From Saccoglossus kowalevskii (lineage: Eukaryota; Hemichordata; Enteropneusta; Harrimaniidae): a DNA stretch of 26,809 nt. This document shows positions 9,837 to 20,916 of the stretch, one piece after another. The stretch covers positions 10,741-37,549 of the forward strand of contig NW_003145793.1 in the NCBI RefSeq assembly GCF_000003605.2, in the 5' to 3' direction. The notes under the pieces were generated by a model, which did no database searches, was not told the DNA's origin, and saw only the letters and a list, made by a program, of their open reading frames with translations. Numbering within the stretch: the first letter of the stretch is position 1; each line of letters opens with the position of its first letter. Position numbers and translations under genes: made by a program.

Positions 9837-12475
9837 TGAGGTACTTTAGTGAGAAAGTTATTTCAGTCACTTCCACGGCACTCTGACATTTTTATCTAGA
9901 GAGTGGCCAAATAACTTGCTTTTGGGAATTTAATTCATTTCAAAAAATGTTATTTTCGATAAATTGAGTGATTCACACTGCTGAAACACAGTTATTAAAA
10001 AGAGTATCCGTGGCTGAAAATAATATTTACTGAGTGTATTTCATTGTTTTTTTCAGCAAACATTTGTATGTATGTTATTGAGTAATGTGAAACTTTTTTA
10101 TAATAGATAAAATAAAATATTGGATACTTCAGATATAAGTGGTATGCGTATGTACATGCAAGCAATGACGTATAAGTGACATGTTCTAAATCGTGTGTCC
10201 GACGCTGGAAAATTTTGTCTAGTCATCCATTTTGCGAAAACAATTTCGAACGCAATTGTCGAGTAATACTATACTATACTAATAGAAGCAATAGACGAAA
10301 AGTTGAAGTTCAATGACGTACGTAGGTGCACGTACGATTTTGTCTAGGAAAAAACATCTAGCATGAGAGGCAACTCAAATAGGAGTAGTTGTATTGTTTA
10401 TAGCTGTGTTTAGAAATGTTATTTTTGGAAACAAACTAAACTGCCCGCAGTTTCGAGGCGAACGGCGTGATCGTGATTTTAAATTTCTCTGTTTTATATT
10501 GTTATATTTGTCTTTTTGTGTTCGTGTACAATTTATTACAGTGCTCCACTGTCGGTCACGAGTGAAACTAACACATACATACTTCATTGAACAGATTGAG
10601 TGGTCTTCTCATGTATTGAACAATACGTGTCAATAAGTCCTTCAAAGCAGATAATAGTCTAGCATGAGCACATCGAATTAACATCTCGGATAGAAAGGAT
10701 AACAGCTGTGTACCATGTAAACAACTAGGCGGACCATACACTGTACATTTCCCATGACGCTCTGATGCAATCCCGGGGATTGTGTAGCCACGGTTTAACA
10801 GTGAATCACACATCGATGATCAAACGATAGGTTGTAAAATACAATTATATAGTTGAATGTTCTGAATGACTCGTGTATGTGAAGTTTGATAACTTGACTA
10901 TAATGGTAAAGCTGTTTTATGTTTTCAAAATGTTTGATAGAGATTTACACTAAACATATTATAGCACAATCTGTACAACAAAGTGAAATGTTTAAAAGAT
11001 GAAACCAGTTGTTGATTACATGTTATATATAGCATCTTTTATATTGATCATATATAAAGCTTCACATTGGGTGGCAGGCCCATGACATTGTTTTATTACT
11101 TCAAGTACCAGATGTATTTAATTATGCGATGATCGGAATGGCGTAAACATAAACAAGTATCCGAACGAAAAATGTGTTTAGGTAAATTAGATTCATAGTA
11201 AACTGTGGTAGGTATACAAGATGAAGGGAAAACAAATCTCTCAGTTGGGATACATTTTCCGTTATTAAAATATAGCCAGCTGTTCGCTTCATTCGTGTTG
11301 ATTCATTGTCAATTCAATCATGGTCACACCATAAAATTACAAATAATTCTACCGATGTTATTTACTGATAGCTGTGAACAATTCATGAGACGGGCATAAC
11401 GTACTTTAAAATCCGCAATTTACAAATTTATTCAATACCATTGGAGAATAAGCTCACATATTTAATGTTGCGAAACCTTTATATAAACCCATTTCAAAAT
11501 AAACAGTAGTTATCAACATGCAAGAGAGATTATTGCAAAAGCAAAAGTTTACTTTTAGATTACTACCATTTTGAACAGATATATAGTGATCGAATGGAAT
11601 ATATGCATTGCAAAATGTACACTCACCATTCAACATTTATTTGGCACATTTGTTTAAATGTCAAAAATAGTGTGACAGTATTTCCTTAAATATCAAGATC
11701 AAAATCATCGACGGCCTGCTAGAATATCAAGGAAAGAAAAGGAAATTCTACATCATTCGTCATTCTATACTTACATATTTAGTTTAGACTGTTGTGTGAG
11801 ATTGCATCTCACAGTGTTCCGTGCTTGAACGAGTCATTTCGTAACAATTATCCAAAATTGTGGATGCACACATAAAGAGTAATAATTACGAATAAGCTGA
11901 TTCTATGGATGGTAACACAATGCGACATCTATGTATTGTATATATTTATTTATCTAATATTAGAAACATATCATATATGCCATACTTATATCGATTTAAG
12001 GTTTACGAATGAGAGTGTGGGAAATCGATAAACACTACGAGAAAGAGCGCGACGAATGGAAGAGCCACTCCATCGTCCATGCTTTATAAATAGTTTCAAG
12101 AATTGTGCGTTCTTATGACTTCTAAAGGCCACGATCACTGTCTCGGTAAAAGACATAATGGTATGAAACCTCTATCCTATATGTGTATTCGGAAACGATT
12201 CATTGAATATTTTGGATAACAAGACGTCAGGGGATCTACTCCAGCACTGACGCGTGTAATACATACACATCATTGATACAAATAAAATGTCTATATGATA
12301 TGATTATTTAATGTGCGAAGATAACCCATCAGAAATAACAGGTCAATCATCCGGAAAGATTCAATTAAATTGATTCCCCTGTGACATTCATTGTAACATC
12401 TACCGGCGACATAAGTTCAATGATTTAAGCAAAATTACAAGGCTTGTGTGGGGTGTATAGATGCGTTTTTATGAC
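9837..12475. other. gene-free stretch
   Basis: Short overlapping frames (10375-10813, 11205-11399) show no domain or conserved pattern. TGTAAACAAC occurs at 10716-10725, inside TACCATGTAAACAA, a 14-mer shared with 4245-4258. No RNA gene was seen. Confidence 0.55.
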
Positions 12476-12490
12476 GGGGGGGGGGGGGGG
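12476..12490 (+). repeat. G15 homopolymer
   Basis: Fifteen consecutive G residues lie in an otherwise AT-rich setting. The run can form a G-quadruplex on the + strand. Its true length is uncertain, since homopolymers are error-prone in sequencing. Confidence 0.9.
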
Positions 12491-12880
12491 TAGTACTATG
12501 TACCATATGTAATGTTGTCTCATTCCATAGTCAATATATATATGCTCAATGAATAATTACACGTATGATAGAATTACTAGTAAATAATACAATTATTAGT
12601 AAACGTATAATTAAACTTACCATTCGGAGAGTTTATTTATATCAGTCTGGCAGTTTCTTCACCTTAGTTTGTCTATATTTGTCAGAAATGATTGCAGCAA
12701 ACCGCAACTAATGCTTTTTGGAATGATAGAAGTTACAACTTTACCGGCAGTATCAGCATTCACTCGTAAGCCAGCAAGCTACGTACACTTCACGACAGCC
12801 CACGAGCTTAAATGAACAATATTTGCCTTGAATAACACTCCCTAATGCAAGACACTTTAAATAATTTATGTTGACTCCCT
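12491..12880. other. gene-free stretch
   Basis: AT-rich, with (TA)n-like and TAATTA-rich sequence near 12535-12620. I see nothing else. Confidence 0.5.
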
Positions 12881-12886
12881 AAGCCA

Positions 12887-13078
12887 GTGATTGCGCCTAC
12901 TCCTACGCGGCGTTGCCTCCCTGCGTTCTTGCCCGGATTTCTGCTACAGATCCCGCATAACGACACAGGGGCAGTAACATTTTTTATGGAATTAACTGAT
13001 GCGAAATATAATCCGACACTCATCCAGGCAAAGCGCCCACTGACATGGCTGTCGGTGACATACTGGGATGAGTTTTAG
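12887..13078 (+). other. CpG-rich block with an open frame, possible exon or remnant
   Basis: A 63-codon frame ending in TAG runs through the most CpG-rich stretch of the area, with about eight CpGs in its first 80 bases. Its C-terminal part (from about residue 18, LLQIPHNDTG, to the end YWDEF) reads like ordinary globular protein. However, a 71-codon frame on the opposite strand (12808-13023) and another + frame are open over the same bases, so strand and phase are not settled. I do not recognise the protein. An exon of an unfinished gene or an inserted fragment of different base composition are both possible. Confidence 0.2.
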
Positions 13079-13319
13079 TCCTACTGGCTATTGATTACTG
13101 CTTGCTATTCTGTTTATAGTCTATCCCCTGCTAGTAAATACATATACATATGCTGGTCGTACGCACTAATGTATTGGCAATGAAAACAGATAATCGGAAT
13201 GCCAACCATGCGCAATGGACTTTACAATCAAAAATGTTCAACCTTAATATTGAGCAAGGGTAATTTTTTTATTTCCACTTGTACGCATATTTTAAATTTC
13301 AAAATTTATCACTTAAAGC

Positions 13320-13565
13320 CGGAGGGTCGTCACTTGCGCACTAGCGGGAATTGAGTTCCAATCGACGATAACAACACACGCTAAAAACGCAAAGGCTCAT
13401 AGGTAGACGCTTGTTTGTAAACACTGGCTCGGTATGGCCATCTGACGCATGCGCAGGTGACGACATCCCAGCTTTAAAGGGCGACGACCACGGCCCTTTA
13501 AGAAAACTGTCGTGAACGACTAAGGTACGGAATTTGTTCTGGTGAACTGCGACCAAGAGCGCAAC
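13320..13565. promoter_or_regulatory. CpG-rich promoter-like island with an NRF-1-like site
   Basis: G+C and CpG rise clearly over this block. ACGCATGCGCA at 13445-13455 differs by one base from the NRF-1 palindrome core GCGCATGCGC. A perfect inverted repeat follows at 13474-13501. There is no TATA box, and no gene start can be assigned on either side. The 71-codon minus-strand frame here is not convincing. Confidence 0.3.
13474..13501. repeat. perfect 9-bp inverted repeat with 10-base loop
   Basis: TTAAAGGGC (13474-13482) and GCCCTTTAA (13493-13501) are exact reverse complements around the loop GACGACCACG. It could be a cruciform or RNA hairpin, or a dyad protein-binding site. It is the strongest dyad inside the CpG-rich block. 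Confidence 0.8.
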
Positions 13566-13975
13566 ATGTGACAGTAGTCAACAGTTGATATATTAGCTTG
13601 AATACGGTATAAATTGTAACTGCCATTCCCTCACCCATCGTATGGGTCGGGTAGCAACACACATTGGTTACAACAGAAGCGCGTTTCTATGGTGCATTCA
13701 ATATGTGATTTATGATAAATTCATCTAACCTTCCAAGACATAAACTCAAACTTACCCACCGTGACCAAGATTAGTTACTTATTACGTTTGTTAGACTACC
13801 CATAACCCTTACAGTGTTTATGATGAAATATGTGATAACGCGTGAACATACATTTAACGGTAATATTATGATCTCGGAAAATACAGTTTTGCCATTTGCA
13901 CAATTAAATTTAATCATATCCGTTCAGAAAACGAATTTTCCAGTGTACTTATCTATAGACGAACCGTGTATTTTT
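13566..13975. other. gene-free stretch
   Basis: The 13814-14092 open frame owes part of its length to the trinucleotide and tetranucleotide repeats at its end and has no recognisable domain. I do not call it. Confidence 0.5.
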
Positions 13976-13978
13976 TTT

Positions 13979-13999
13979 GAAGAAGAAGAAGAAGAAGAA
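13979..13999 (+). repeat. (GAA)n trinucleotide run
   Basis: Seven GAA units preceded by a T-run, a polypurine tract of the kind found in slippage-prone intergenic DNA. Confidence 0.85.
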
Positions 14000-14019
14000 G
14001 TAGGTCAATACATACTCAA

Positions 14020-14052
14020 AGCCAGTCAGCCAGTCAGTCAGTCAGTCAGTCA
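14020..14052 (+). repeat. (CAGT)n tetranucleotide run
   Basis: About seven CAGT units with two early CCAGT interruptions. It lies about 20 bases from the (GAA)n run, forming a compound microsatellite. Confidence 0.85.
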
Positions 14053-14525
14053 AAACGCAAACAGTGCAGGGTATTCATTCAATTATACATAATCTTCCAT
14101 CGCTAATGTGAAGATACATACGGCAAGTTCAATAAAATATAATATACAACATGAACTATATTAATGCAATTTTTATTAAATTTTAATAGCATTAGTTTGG
14201 TGTGCCAATACACGATAATAATACGCATTATAAAATACGTAGTATATTAAACCATGTTTGGGGTCAACATTTGTATACAAATCTACAATCAAGCTCACAT
14301 CTGTTTATCGATAAGTTCACTGTCAGGTGGAACTGCGTGATAAGAGGAATCTAATTCTAATTATATAGTGCCTTGGTTATTCCCGTGGGGTTAGGTGCCT
14401 TCTTTATCTCTCTGTTGTAAGTAATCTAATATATTAATCATAATGATGCCTGGTAAAATAGAGAGCACTTATTGGATATGCGATCTATTCAGCCAGCTGA
14501 ATTCCAATTAAATCGGGAGAGAAGG
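14053..14525. other. gene-free stretch with a 14-bp palindrome
   Basis: ATTTGTATACAAAT at 14269-14282 is a perfect 14-base palindrome and includes the second copy of TTGTATACAAAT. Nothing else stands out. Confidence 0.5.
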
Positions 14526-14606
14526 TTTTTGGATGGGTGAATGAATCGTACCTTTGGGGAGGGTGGATTAATCGTACCTTGGGGGCGGGTGGATGATTTG
14601 TACCTT
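14526..14606 (+). repeat. 26-bp minisatellite, about three copies
   Basis: The word (T)(C/T)GTACCTT recurs at 14546, 14572 and 14598, exactly 26 bases apart. Between the words is a G-rich spacer of the form GGGGNGGGTGGATNA. The G-runs on the + strand suit a G-quadruplex. Copies differ at a few positions. Confidence 0.85.
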
Positions 14607-14980
14607 CACAACTAGGTGGATACTATTTGACTGTCTCTGTAAATTCTTCGTTTTAACTGAATACGATTCAACGTTCCGTTTTGAAATATATCTGAAGATG
14701 TAATGCAGTTAATGGTGTGAATGTAACAGCATCTTTTATGCATGGTCAAAGAGGTGAAAAGGAAGTGTGGTATTAAGTTGTACGTAACCCGTTCATCGAG
14801 ACTAGCGTGGCGACGTTCACAGTCGTGACGTGTCAAAAGGGAGGATGCCAATCTCTTGAGATAACGAGTTGGCATGGATGAACAGCTGCGTGTCACATAG
14901 TTTGAGTGGAATTATATCTTACATGGCCCAACGTAAAATTTACCGCTGACAGAAACAAATATCGTCCAGGATATGACTGA
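14607..14980. other. no supportable gene; one basic minus-strand open frame
   Basis: A 94-codon minus-strand frame (14612-14896) is Arg-rich near its start (RYLKR, CERRH) but shows no recognisable domain. Its left end runs into ordinary intergenic sequence and its right end lies close to the assembly gap. It could be a terminal exon, but the evidence is too thin to call it. Confidence 0.2.
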
Positions 14981-15207
14981 NNNNNNNNNNNNNNNNNNNN
15001 NNNNNNNNNNNNNNNNNNNNNNNNNNNNNNNNNNNNNNNNNNNNNNNNNNNNNNNNNNNNNNNNNNNNNNNNNNNNNNNNNNNNNNNNNNNNNNNNNNNN
15101 NNNNNNNNNNNNNNNNNNNNNNNNNNNNNNNNNNNNNNNNNNNNNNNNNNNNNNNNNNNNNNNNNNNNNNNNNNNNNNNNNNNNNNNNNNNNNNNNNNNN
15201 NNNNNNN
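14981..15207. other. assembly gap (227 N)
   Basis: A run of N. Open frames reported across it are artefacts. Whether the gap length is real or a placeholder cannot be told. Confidence 1.
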
Positions 15208-18200
15208 AAATTGTGTTGCTAGCACCGACTGAATAATGGCACACCCCTAAAGCGATACACCAATGGTGTGATCAACGTAGCCACGATAAAAGCCGCACGT
15301 ATAATAATGACTCCGTGACTACATACGAAGCTGCTGACACCTTCTACGCACGTAATCCTGTGGTGGTTTTTATCCGATACACAGTCTTTTGCTTTTTAAC
15401 ATGACAACATGTGAAGAAGTATTGCAAAGGCTAAAACTCAGTGTATGAAATATGCAATTGTTATTGAGGAATTGTTAATTAAAGATCTTCATGAAATAAT
15501 AAAGATCTCATTATCGGATATATTGATCATAGTGATTTCCATTGATGTATGGAATTCACGGGGGTGACCCGTCGTTTGAATGTACACTAATTGAATGACA
15601 CGGAATGATTCTGACCCCATGAGGGCAATACTTATATGGGTTATCCCATTTTTAGTTGGCTTAATATTTGCAGCATATACACTGAAAACTAACACATTAA
15701 TACATGTTCTGGTGGAGTAAAAAATGATTCGAACATAATCTCATATACAGTTGTGTACCATTGCCCTGTCTGATCATGTCCGATCGTTGTTTCAAATTCT
15801 TACAAAAGTATCCGATTTACATCATTCTAAATGCGTTTAGAATGCGATAGCGTTCAGACTCTTCGCATTTCAAAACACAGAGTTACGGTAAACGAAACAA
15901 GGCGAGACAAGACTTTGATTGAACATAAGTGTACACTATGACATTGTACCTTATACCTTACTAATAAGTATACTAAAGCACATAACCTTACATGGTACAG
16001 TGCAAGGCCAGCATTTAATGGCTTATTGTCGCTATAATATGATAACCATTTACAGGCAGGTAAACGCACATTGAGGTTGAGAAGCGCAGTTCTGTACACA
16101 GTCTTACTACGTGAAATTTAGTATATTGATCTATATAATTTTAAGCACATGTATTTTAAATATGTAAAATAACCAATTTTGTATGTATTTGTTATACCAA
16201 TGCTGTAAATGATTGATGTATTTTTAGTGTTTCGTATGTTTCACAAGGCCCTATAGGAGATCATTTGTTTTCATCTGAATAGGCCACCCTGTATAACAAT
16301 GGTAAATAAATAACTAAATTTACAGAGTACAAAGAAGTAGCGCAAAAGCATACGGAGTACATCACAATGGCAGGAGCTCATATGAGTAGTCAATGGATAG
16401 CCACATAATATACAGACCTTTTTCGCATGCGGATAAAATCCGTTCCACTAAACTATTATATCATCTTGGTTTTGTTTTAAATGTTTGTTCCAATTGAAGG
16501 TCATGGTACAAATCTTCCATAGTTTCAACTCATGTGTGTGATACTATCGTTCACTTCAACGAATGGAACACAATACCAGTTAGAACATTCAGATAAGACA
16601 AATTCTTACAACAGCCGTGAAAAAAACCTAAGTATTGACGAATGAGTTGTAAAAGTTGTAAGATAAAATAATATATGACAAAAGACATATAATAATAAGG
16701 ACAATAATTATGTTTTCCACCATATGTTGTCCAGCTGATTGACTGTTGAGATAAACAGGGGTACAAAGTTTCCCTTGGGGGCCATGAGATATCAGTTTGA
16801 ACATGAATGACAGAATTTATCGTGATGATGAATATCCGTGCTTGTTTTATTTTCTCACATCTTTATTTTCTGATGGTGATGATTGTTTATATAAGTGAGA
16901 TATATAAGCACGCCACAATACAGGACGAATGATTAAAATATCAAACACTACACAATGAATGCTCTAAGAAAAAAATCGATCAGCGGTTTTATGTTTGAAT
17001 TAATGAAACGTTAACACTGCCATCGAAAAGACGCGAGGAGTGTAATTGCTGATTTTTTTCAAAACTACAGTTTGAATAGAGCAAGCTTGGATATCGCGTT
17101 TGGTTTAATTACAAATCACGTGAAATTGAAACAGACAATCACCAGAATCTGATATTGAGCCCGGGAATGCGTTTATCGAAACCGAAACGATATATAAATG
17201 ATTACATGTTACTCTAACACAAGCCAGAGGGAATGACCGTTACAAACAATCACGCAACAATGTTACGCTCAGATTAATAGTTGCAAATATGTAAAAAAAG
17301 TCGTGTATTTTTATTTTAAACTAGCATCTGCTATAATCTGCCATTGCTACATTGTCGGTCATATATTGAACTTGAAATAGACTAGAATGAAACCTGCACA
17401 ACGTAGTAAAACATGAAGTTAACATATACAGCTGACATTGTTGAACTCACTCAAGAACATGTGCAATAGGCAGAACGATACATTGCATGAATATTATTTA
17501 TATTTGGGGACTTACAATTACTGTCACATGCAATTGCACTATTTATCTTGTTGCAGTACAAACTTGCATAAGCTCTGTACTGATGCTCACCTGTACGGTC
17601 GTAGTAATTCTACAAATGATTGAAGGTCAGCAAGGTAGATCACGGTTGTACATTTGGTAAATAGCACCGTTAACACGGCAGGATAACTATTAACTGCGTG
17701 TGTAATTCGACACACACGTACGGCACTAAATATAAACGTTATGGCACATATACCCGTCGGGCAACGCCAAAAATGGTGTTTTAATAACCGACCTTTGTAC
17801 GCACATATATTTCAAACGTTATAAAGATAAAGGTATAAGGATCATGGTATTCCATCATAAGTTATAAAGATCGATTATGCAAATTAGAGTGAGAATGCTG
17901 GTATATCCGTCCAAATATGTATTATTATATGTCAAATTAAACCTCGAAAGATAATTGTATGCATAATGAGTGCACCAATCATTGGATAATGTTTTGTGTC
18001 GTGAAAGATATGAAGACTTCTAATGAGCGTAAATGTGCACATTAACTAGTCTAATCAGTTAGTTGCTGAGACCGCATACATGAATGCAGTTATTCTGTGT
18101 TTGTATTAAAGTATTTGATCCACGCAGTTTTAATTATGTCCAATTAAGATAATTACTATAGCAAACAGATCCAAAAGCTACCAAACGCAACCTTATTTGG

Positions 18201-18745
18201 AGAGAGATTCGCCTTGTATTTGTATTGACAAATAACTAATTGCATGCATTCTACCGACGCAGCTTGACTAGTTCTGTATTTTGAACAATGCTAGAGGTTG
18301 GTCATTCAGGAGGTTATGTGCAATCAGGTCTATCTATATACAGCTCGTTTGTTTTCATTGCATTCGCTGCAATCTCTCCCTGGCCTTGCCTTTTATTTTA
18401 TTTCGCTTTCATTTTAACAGTTGCTATTGAGATTATGTATATTTTCTCTCCGATTACCGTACAGATGTCAACCATCATCCTATATCCCATAATGTCCCCA
18501 CGTTTTCTACATTTGTCATCTGTATATTTGTTGTCATAGGACATGACGCTGATGACATGTAATTATTCATTGAGGTTCTGATCAAGCGTAAAGTCTTGTC
18601 CATTGTATCAAATTACATTCGCTACACAGTACCCAATTTAGTAGATAACAAGAGGGATATTAACCTATCTTATTTCCAGCATGATACCTTTGCTAGACTG
18701 TTGAAAATACAGCAGATGAATTAGTATTGTATATTCCGAATCTCC
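15208..18745. other. gene-free stretch
   Basis: Only short, unsupported frames are present (for example 15854-16099 minus and 18288-18539 plus; the latter is hydrophobic because it is T-rich). A short stem with arms CGTGTGT/ACACACG lies near 17697-17719. No RNA gene was seen. Confidence 0.55.
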
Positions 18746-18751
18746 TGGATT

Positions 18752-18779
18752 AAAACTGTCTGATAGCACAGTTTTTTTT
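18752..18779 (+). other. perfect hairpin followed by a T-run
   Basis: AAAACTGT (18752-18759) and ACAGTTTT (18768-18775) pair perfectly around the 8-base loop CTGATAGC, and the run continues to eight T residues. In bacteria this would be an intrinsic terminator. In an animal genome a T-run of four or more can end RNA polymerase III transcripts, so it may mark the 3' end of a small RNA, or be chance. No A/B-box promoter was found just upstream. Confidence 0.35.
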
Positions 18780-20879
18780 ATTTTTCATAAGTTGCCCGGG
18801 AGTTATAGTGCGCGGTCTTGTCATCATGCATGTAGCCACATGAACTATACTCTATGTTTCAGTCAACGTGACAAGGCTGTGTGACAACAAGGTTACATTA
18901 ATTGTGGCAGCGCTATCTCGGTGTTATCCAAAACAATGTCGAAGTCAACCGAACATTTTGCAAAGAGTGAGCACATTTTGCTCCACATGTGGCACATGTC
19001 ATGTATCAATCAGTTACATAGTCAAGCATCAGTTCTTGCGCTAAGACATCATAATTTTCGTAACCATATGGAGCCGCCAGCGCATGGCATCAGCGAAGAT
19101 ATCTTTTCAATATCGTTTCAAAGAATAACCTTGGAAGGACAATCTCGCATATGTACAACATACCATGGCATATATAATAAACTGGGAAATGAAAGTCGTA
19201 TATTTTTTTATTTGTCCGGGATGAACATATAGAATATGAATCAAATCGCAGGTAAAAATCTACTCGCGATTGTGGGTACTTTGTAAACTGGATATACTAT
19301 ATACTGATTTTTCTGATATGTCAATATTGACAACTGAACACCACGAGAGTTAATCTATGTCTACACAAGAATTACGTGTGCGCTACCGTAAACATGCGTC
19401 CATAATTAACAATGATATTCGCTACCATTAAAAACATACTCAGAAACCCGGGGAGAAGGATTACTGTAATGTTCAAAATTCTGAAATAAAAATATACGGT
19501 CACTAGACTAATTTTTCCTCAAAACGACCTCGATAATATATAAGAAAAATGCGTGTTTTGAATAGTTTACAATTCCATCATCTCTAAATGTTATTCAGTG
19601 ACCCATGAAAATGGGAGAAGTAGTATTGTGAAAGCTGCACATGGCTGCCATTGAAAAATGAAGAACTTGGAATACTATTTTAAGTTATCCATGGAATAAT
19701 GTGTTTATGGATTCCCATGAAAGAATTTCTAAAATGGCCGTGTTTTGGATTATTACATATGCTTTCTTAGAAAGACATCCTTCTTTCTGGATAACTTTAA
19801 ATATGAATGGTGAGCATGTAATGAATCATCACAGAACATTTTTTAAATGTTTTACTGTGATCATTTGTTGTATGTTTTATAGTAGCGAACTACCTTAATA
19901 TGAAATGGACACTGAAATTGATGACAATTTTATTGTAAACATTCATCATAGGGTGCATTCTAGCAAGCAAGGCGGCGTTAGAAAACTAGTGTAAATGTGT
20001 GTACTCTTTTTTTTTTAAGTTGTCTTCAATTGTCCATGCACAAGTTCATTGACGTTTATGTATAAATCAAAAATTTGACAAACTGGATGCAATACACTAT
20101 TTTCTAACATTGCATTACAAGCATTGTCTAGTTTGCCAAAACACGTACGAACATGTTATTTTTTGACCCTGGTATTGTGCTATTGTGGTGTTAATTCATT
20201 GTGTAAAAGGAGTGTTTTTGGAAACATATCGCGAAAGATCACAATTTAACACTGAACAAATCGACCAAACGCCGCTACTGAATATAGGTACATTCTAACA
20301 CAATTGTACCATGTGTCTCATTGAAATAAACATTATATACTAAGACATTTGTAAATAATTTAATTACATTAGTTTCCAAACAAAACTAAACAATAGAGTA
20401 CTGGTAATAAGAAATACCGTATGCATGTGGGTGTATTAGATTATATAAAAATTGAAAGAGGACAGATCGTGAAAAGAAAATATATTGTAACATTGACTGT
20501 ATTTCTTACCTTAGAGACGTAAGCTACATACATTCACTACATTTGCACCTGCAAAAGACACGATATGATTCACCCTATGTTTGCTTAAATTAACTTCACG
20601 GTGCATTCAAAGTGTTTCCAAAAGCACATGTCATAGAATGCAACTACAATATTTATGAATTAAAAGACTTGACGCGTTCCATACTAACTATTCTTAGAAG
20701 GAATCTTGATTTGTGCATCGCTTTAACACGGAAATTAATGATTGTCCAGAGATTTTTTCCGCATATTTAGGTTTAGAAGACAAATTACCATTTAGAAAAG
20801 TCAGAAAACAAATATTGACAGAAAGCCTAAGCGCAAAAAAATAATAATAACGGTTATAATTAATAACACATCATACACA
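18780..20879. other. gene-free stretch
   Basis: The longest frame is 18921-19232 (103 codons, Met/His/Ser-rich). It has no domain I recognise and no flanking splice signals that would support it. Confidence 0.5.
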
Positions 20880-20916
20880 TCACGCGTGACATGTCGCGAA
20901 GTCAAGGTTACCTTGA
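20880..20916. promoter_or_regulatory. two adjacent perfect palindromes
   Basis: TCACGCGTGA (20880-20889, 10 bp) is followed 12 bases later by TCAAGGTTACCTTGA (20902-20916), an inverted repeat of 7-bp arms around one base. The second contains two TCAAGGT half-sites, close to the TCAAGGYCA sites of NR5A/ERR-type nuclear receptors. The dyads are seen; the binding family is inferred. Confidence 0.4.

Noticed and set aside
13814-14092. 92-codon frame with Glu and Ser/Gln/Val repeats
   Set aside because: The striking repeats are translations of the (GAA)n and (CAGT)n microsatellites. The rest shows no domain.
14612-14896. 94-codon minus-strand Arg-rich frame
   Set aside because: Composition is mildly protein-like at the start, but there is no family, no splice support and no conservation evidence, and it lies beside the gap.
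14893-15244. 110-codon frames across the N run
   Set aside because: They are open only because N is not a stop; they are artefacts of the gap.
18288-18539. Hydrophobic 83-codon frame suggesting a membrane protein
   Set aside because: The hydrophobicity follows from T-rich sequence (Phe, Leu, Ile codons). There is no charged-loop pattern or homologous feature.
18921-19232. 103-codon frame
   Set aside because: Second longest gap-free frame by translation, but of ordinary composition for the area, with no domain or flanking signals.
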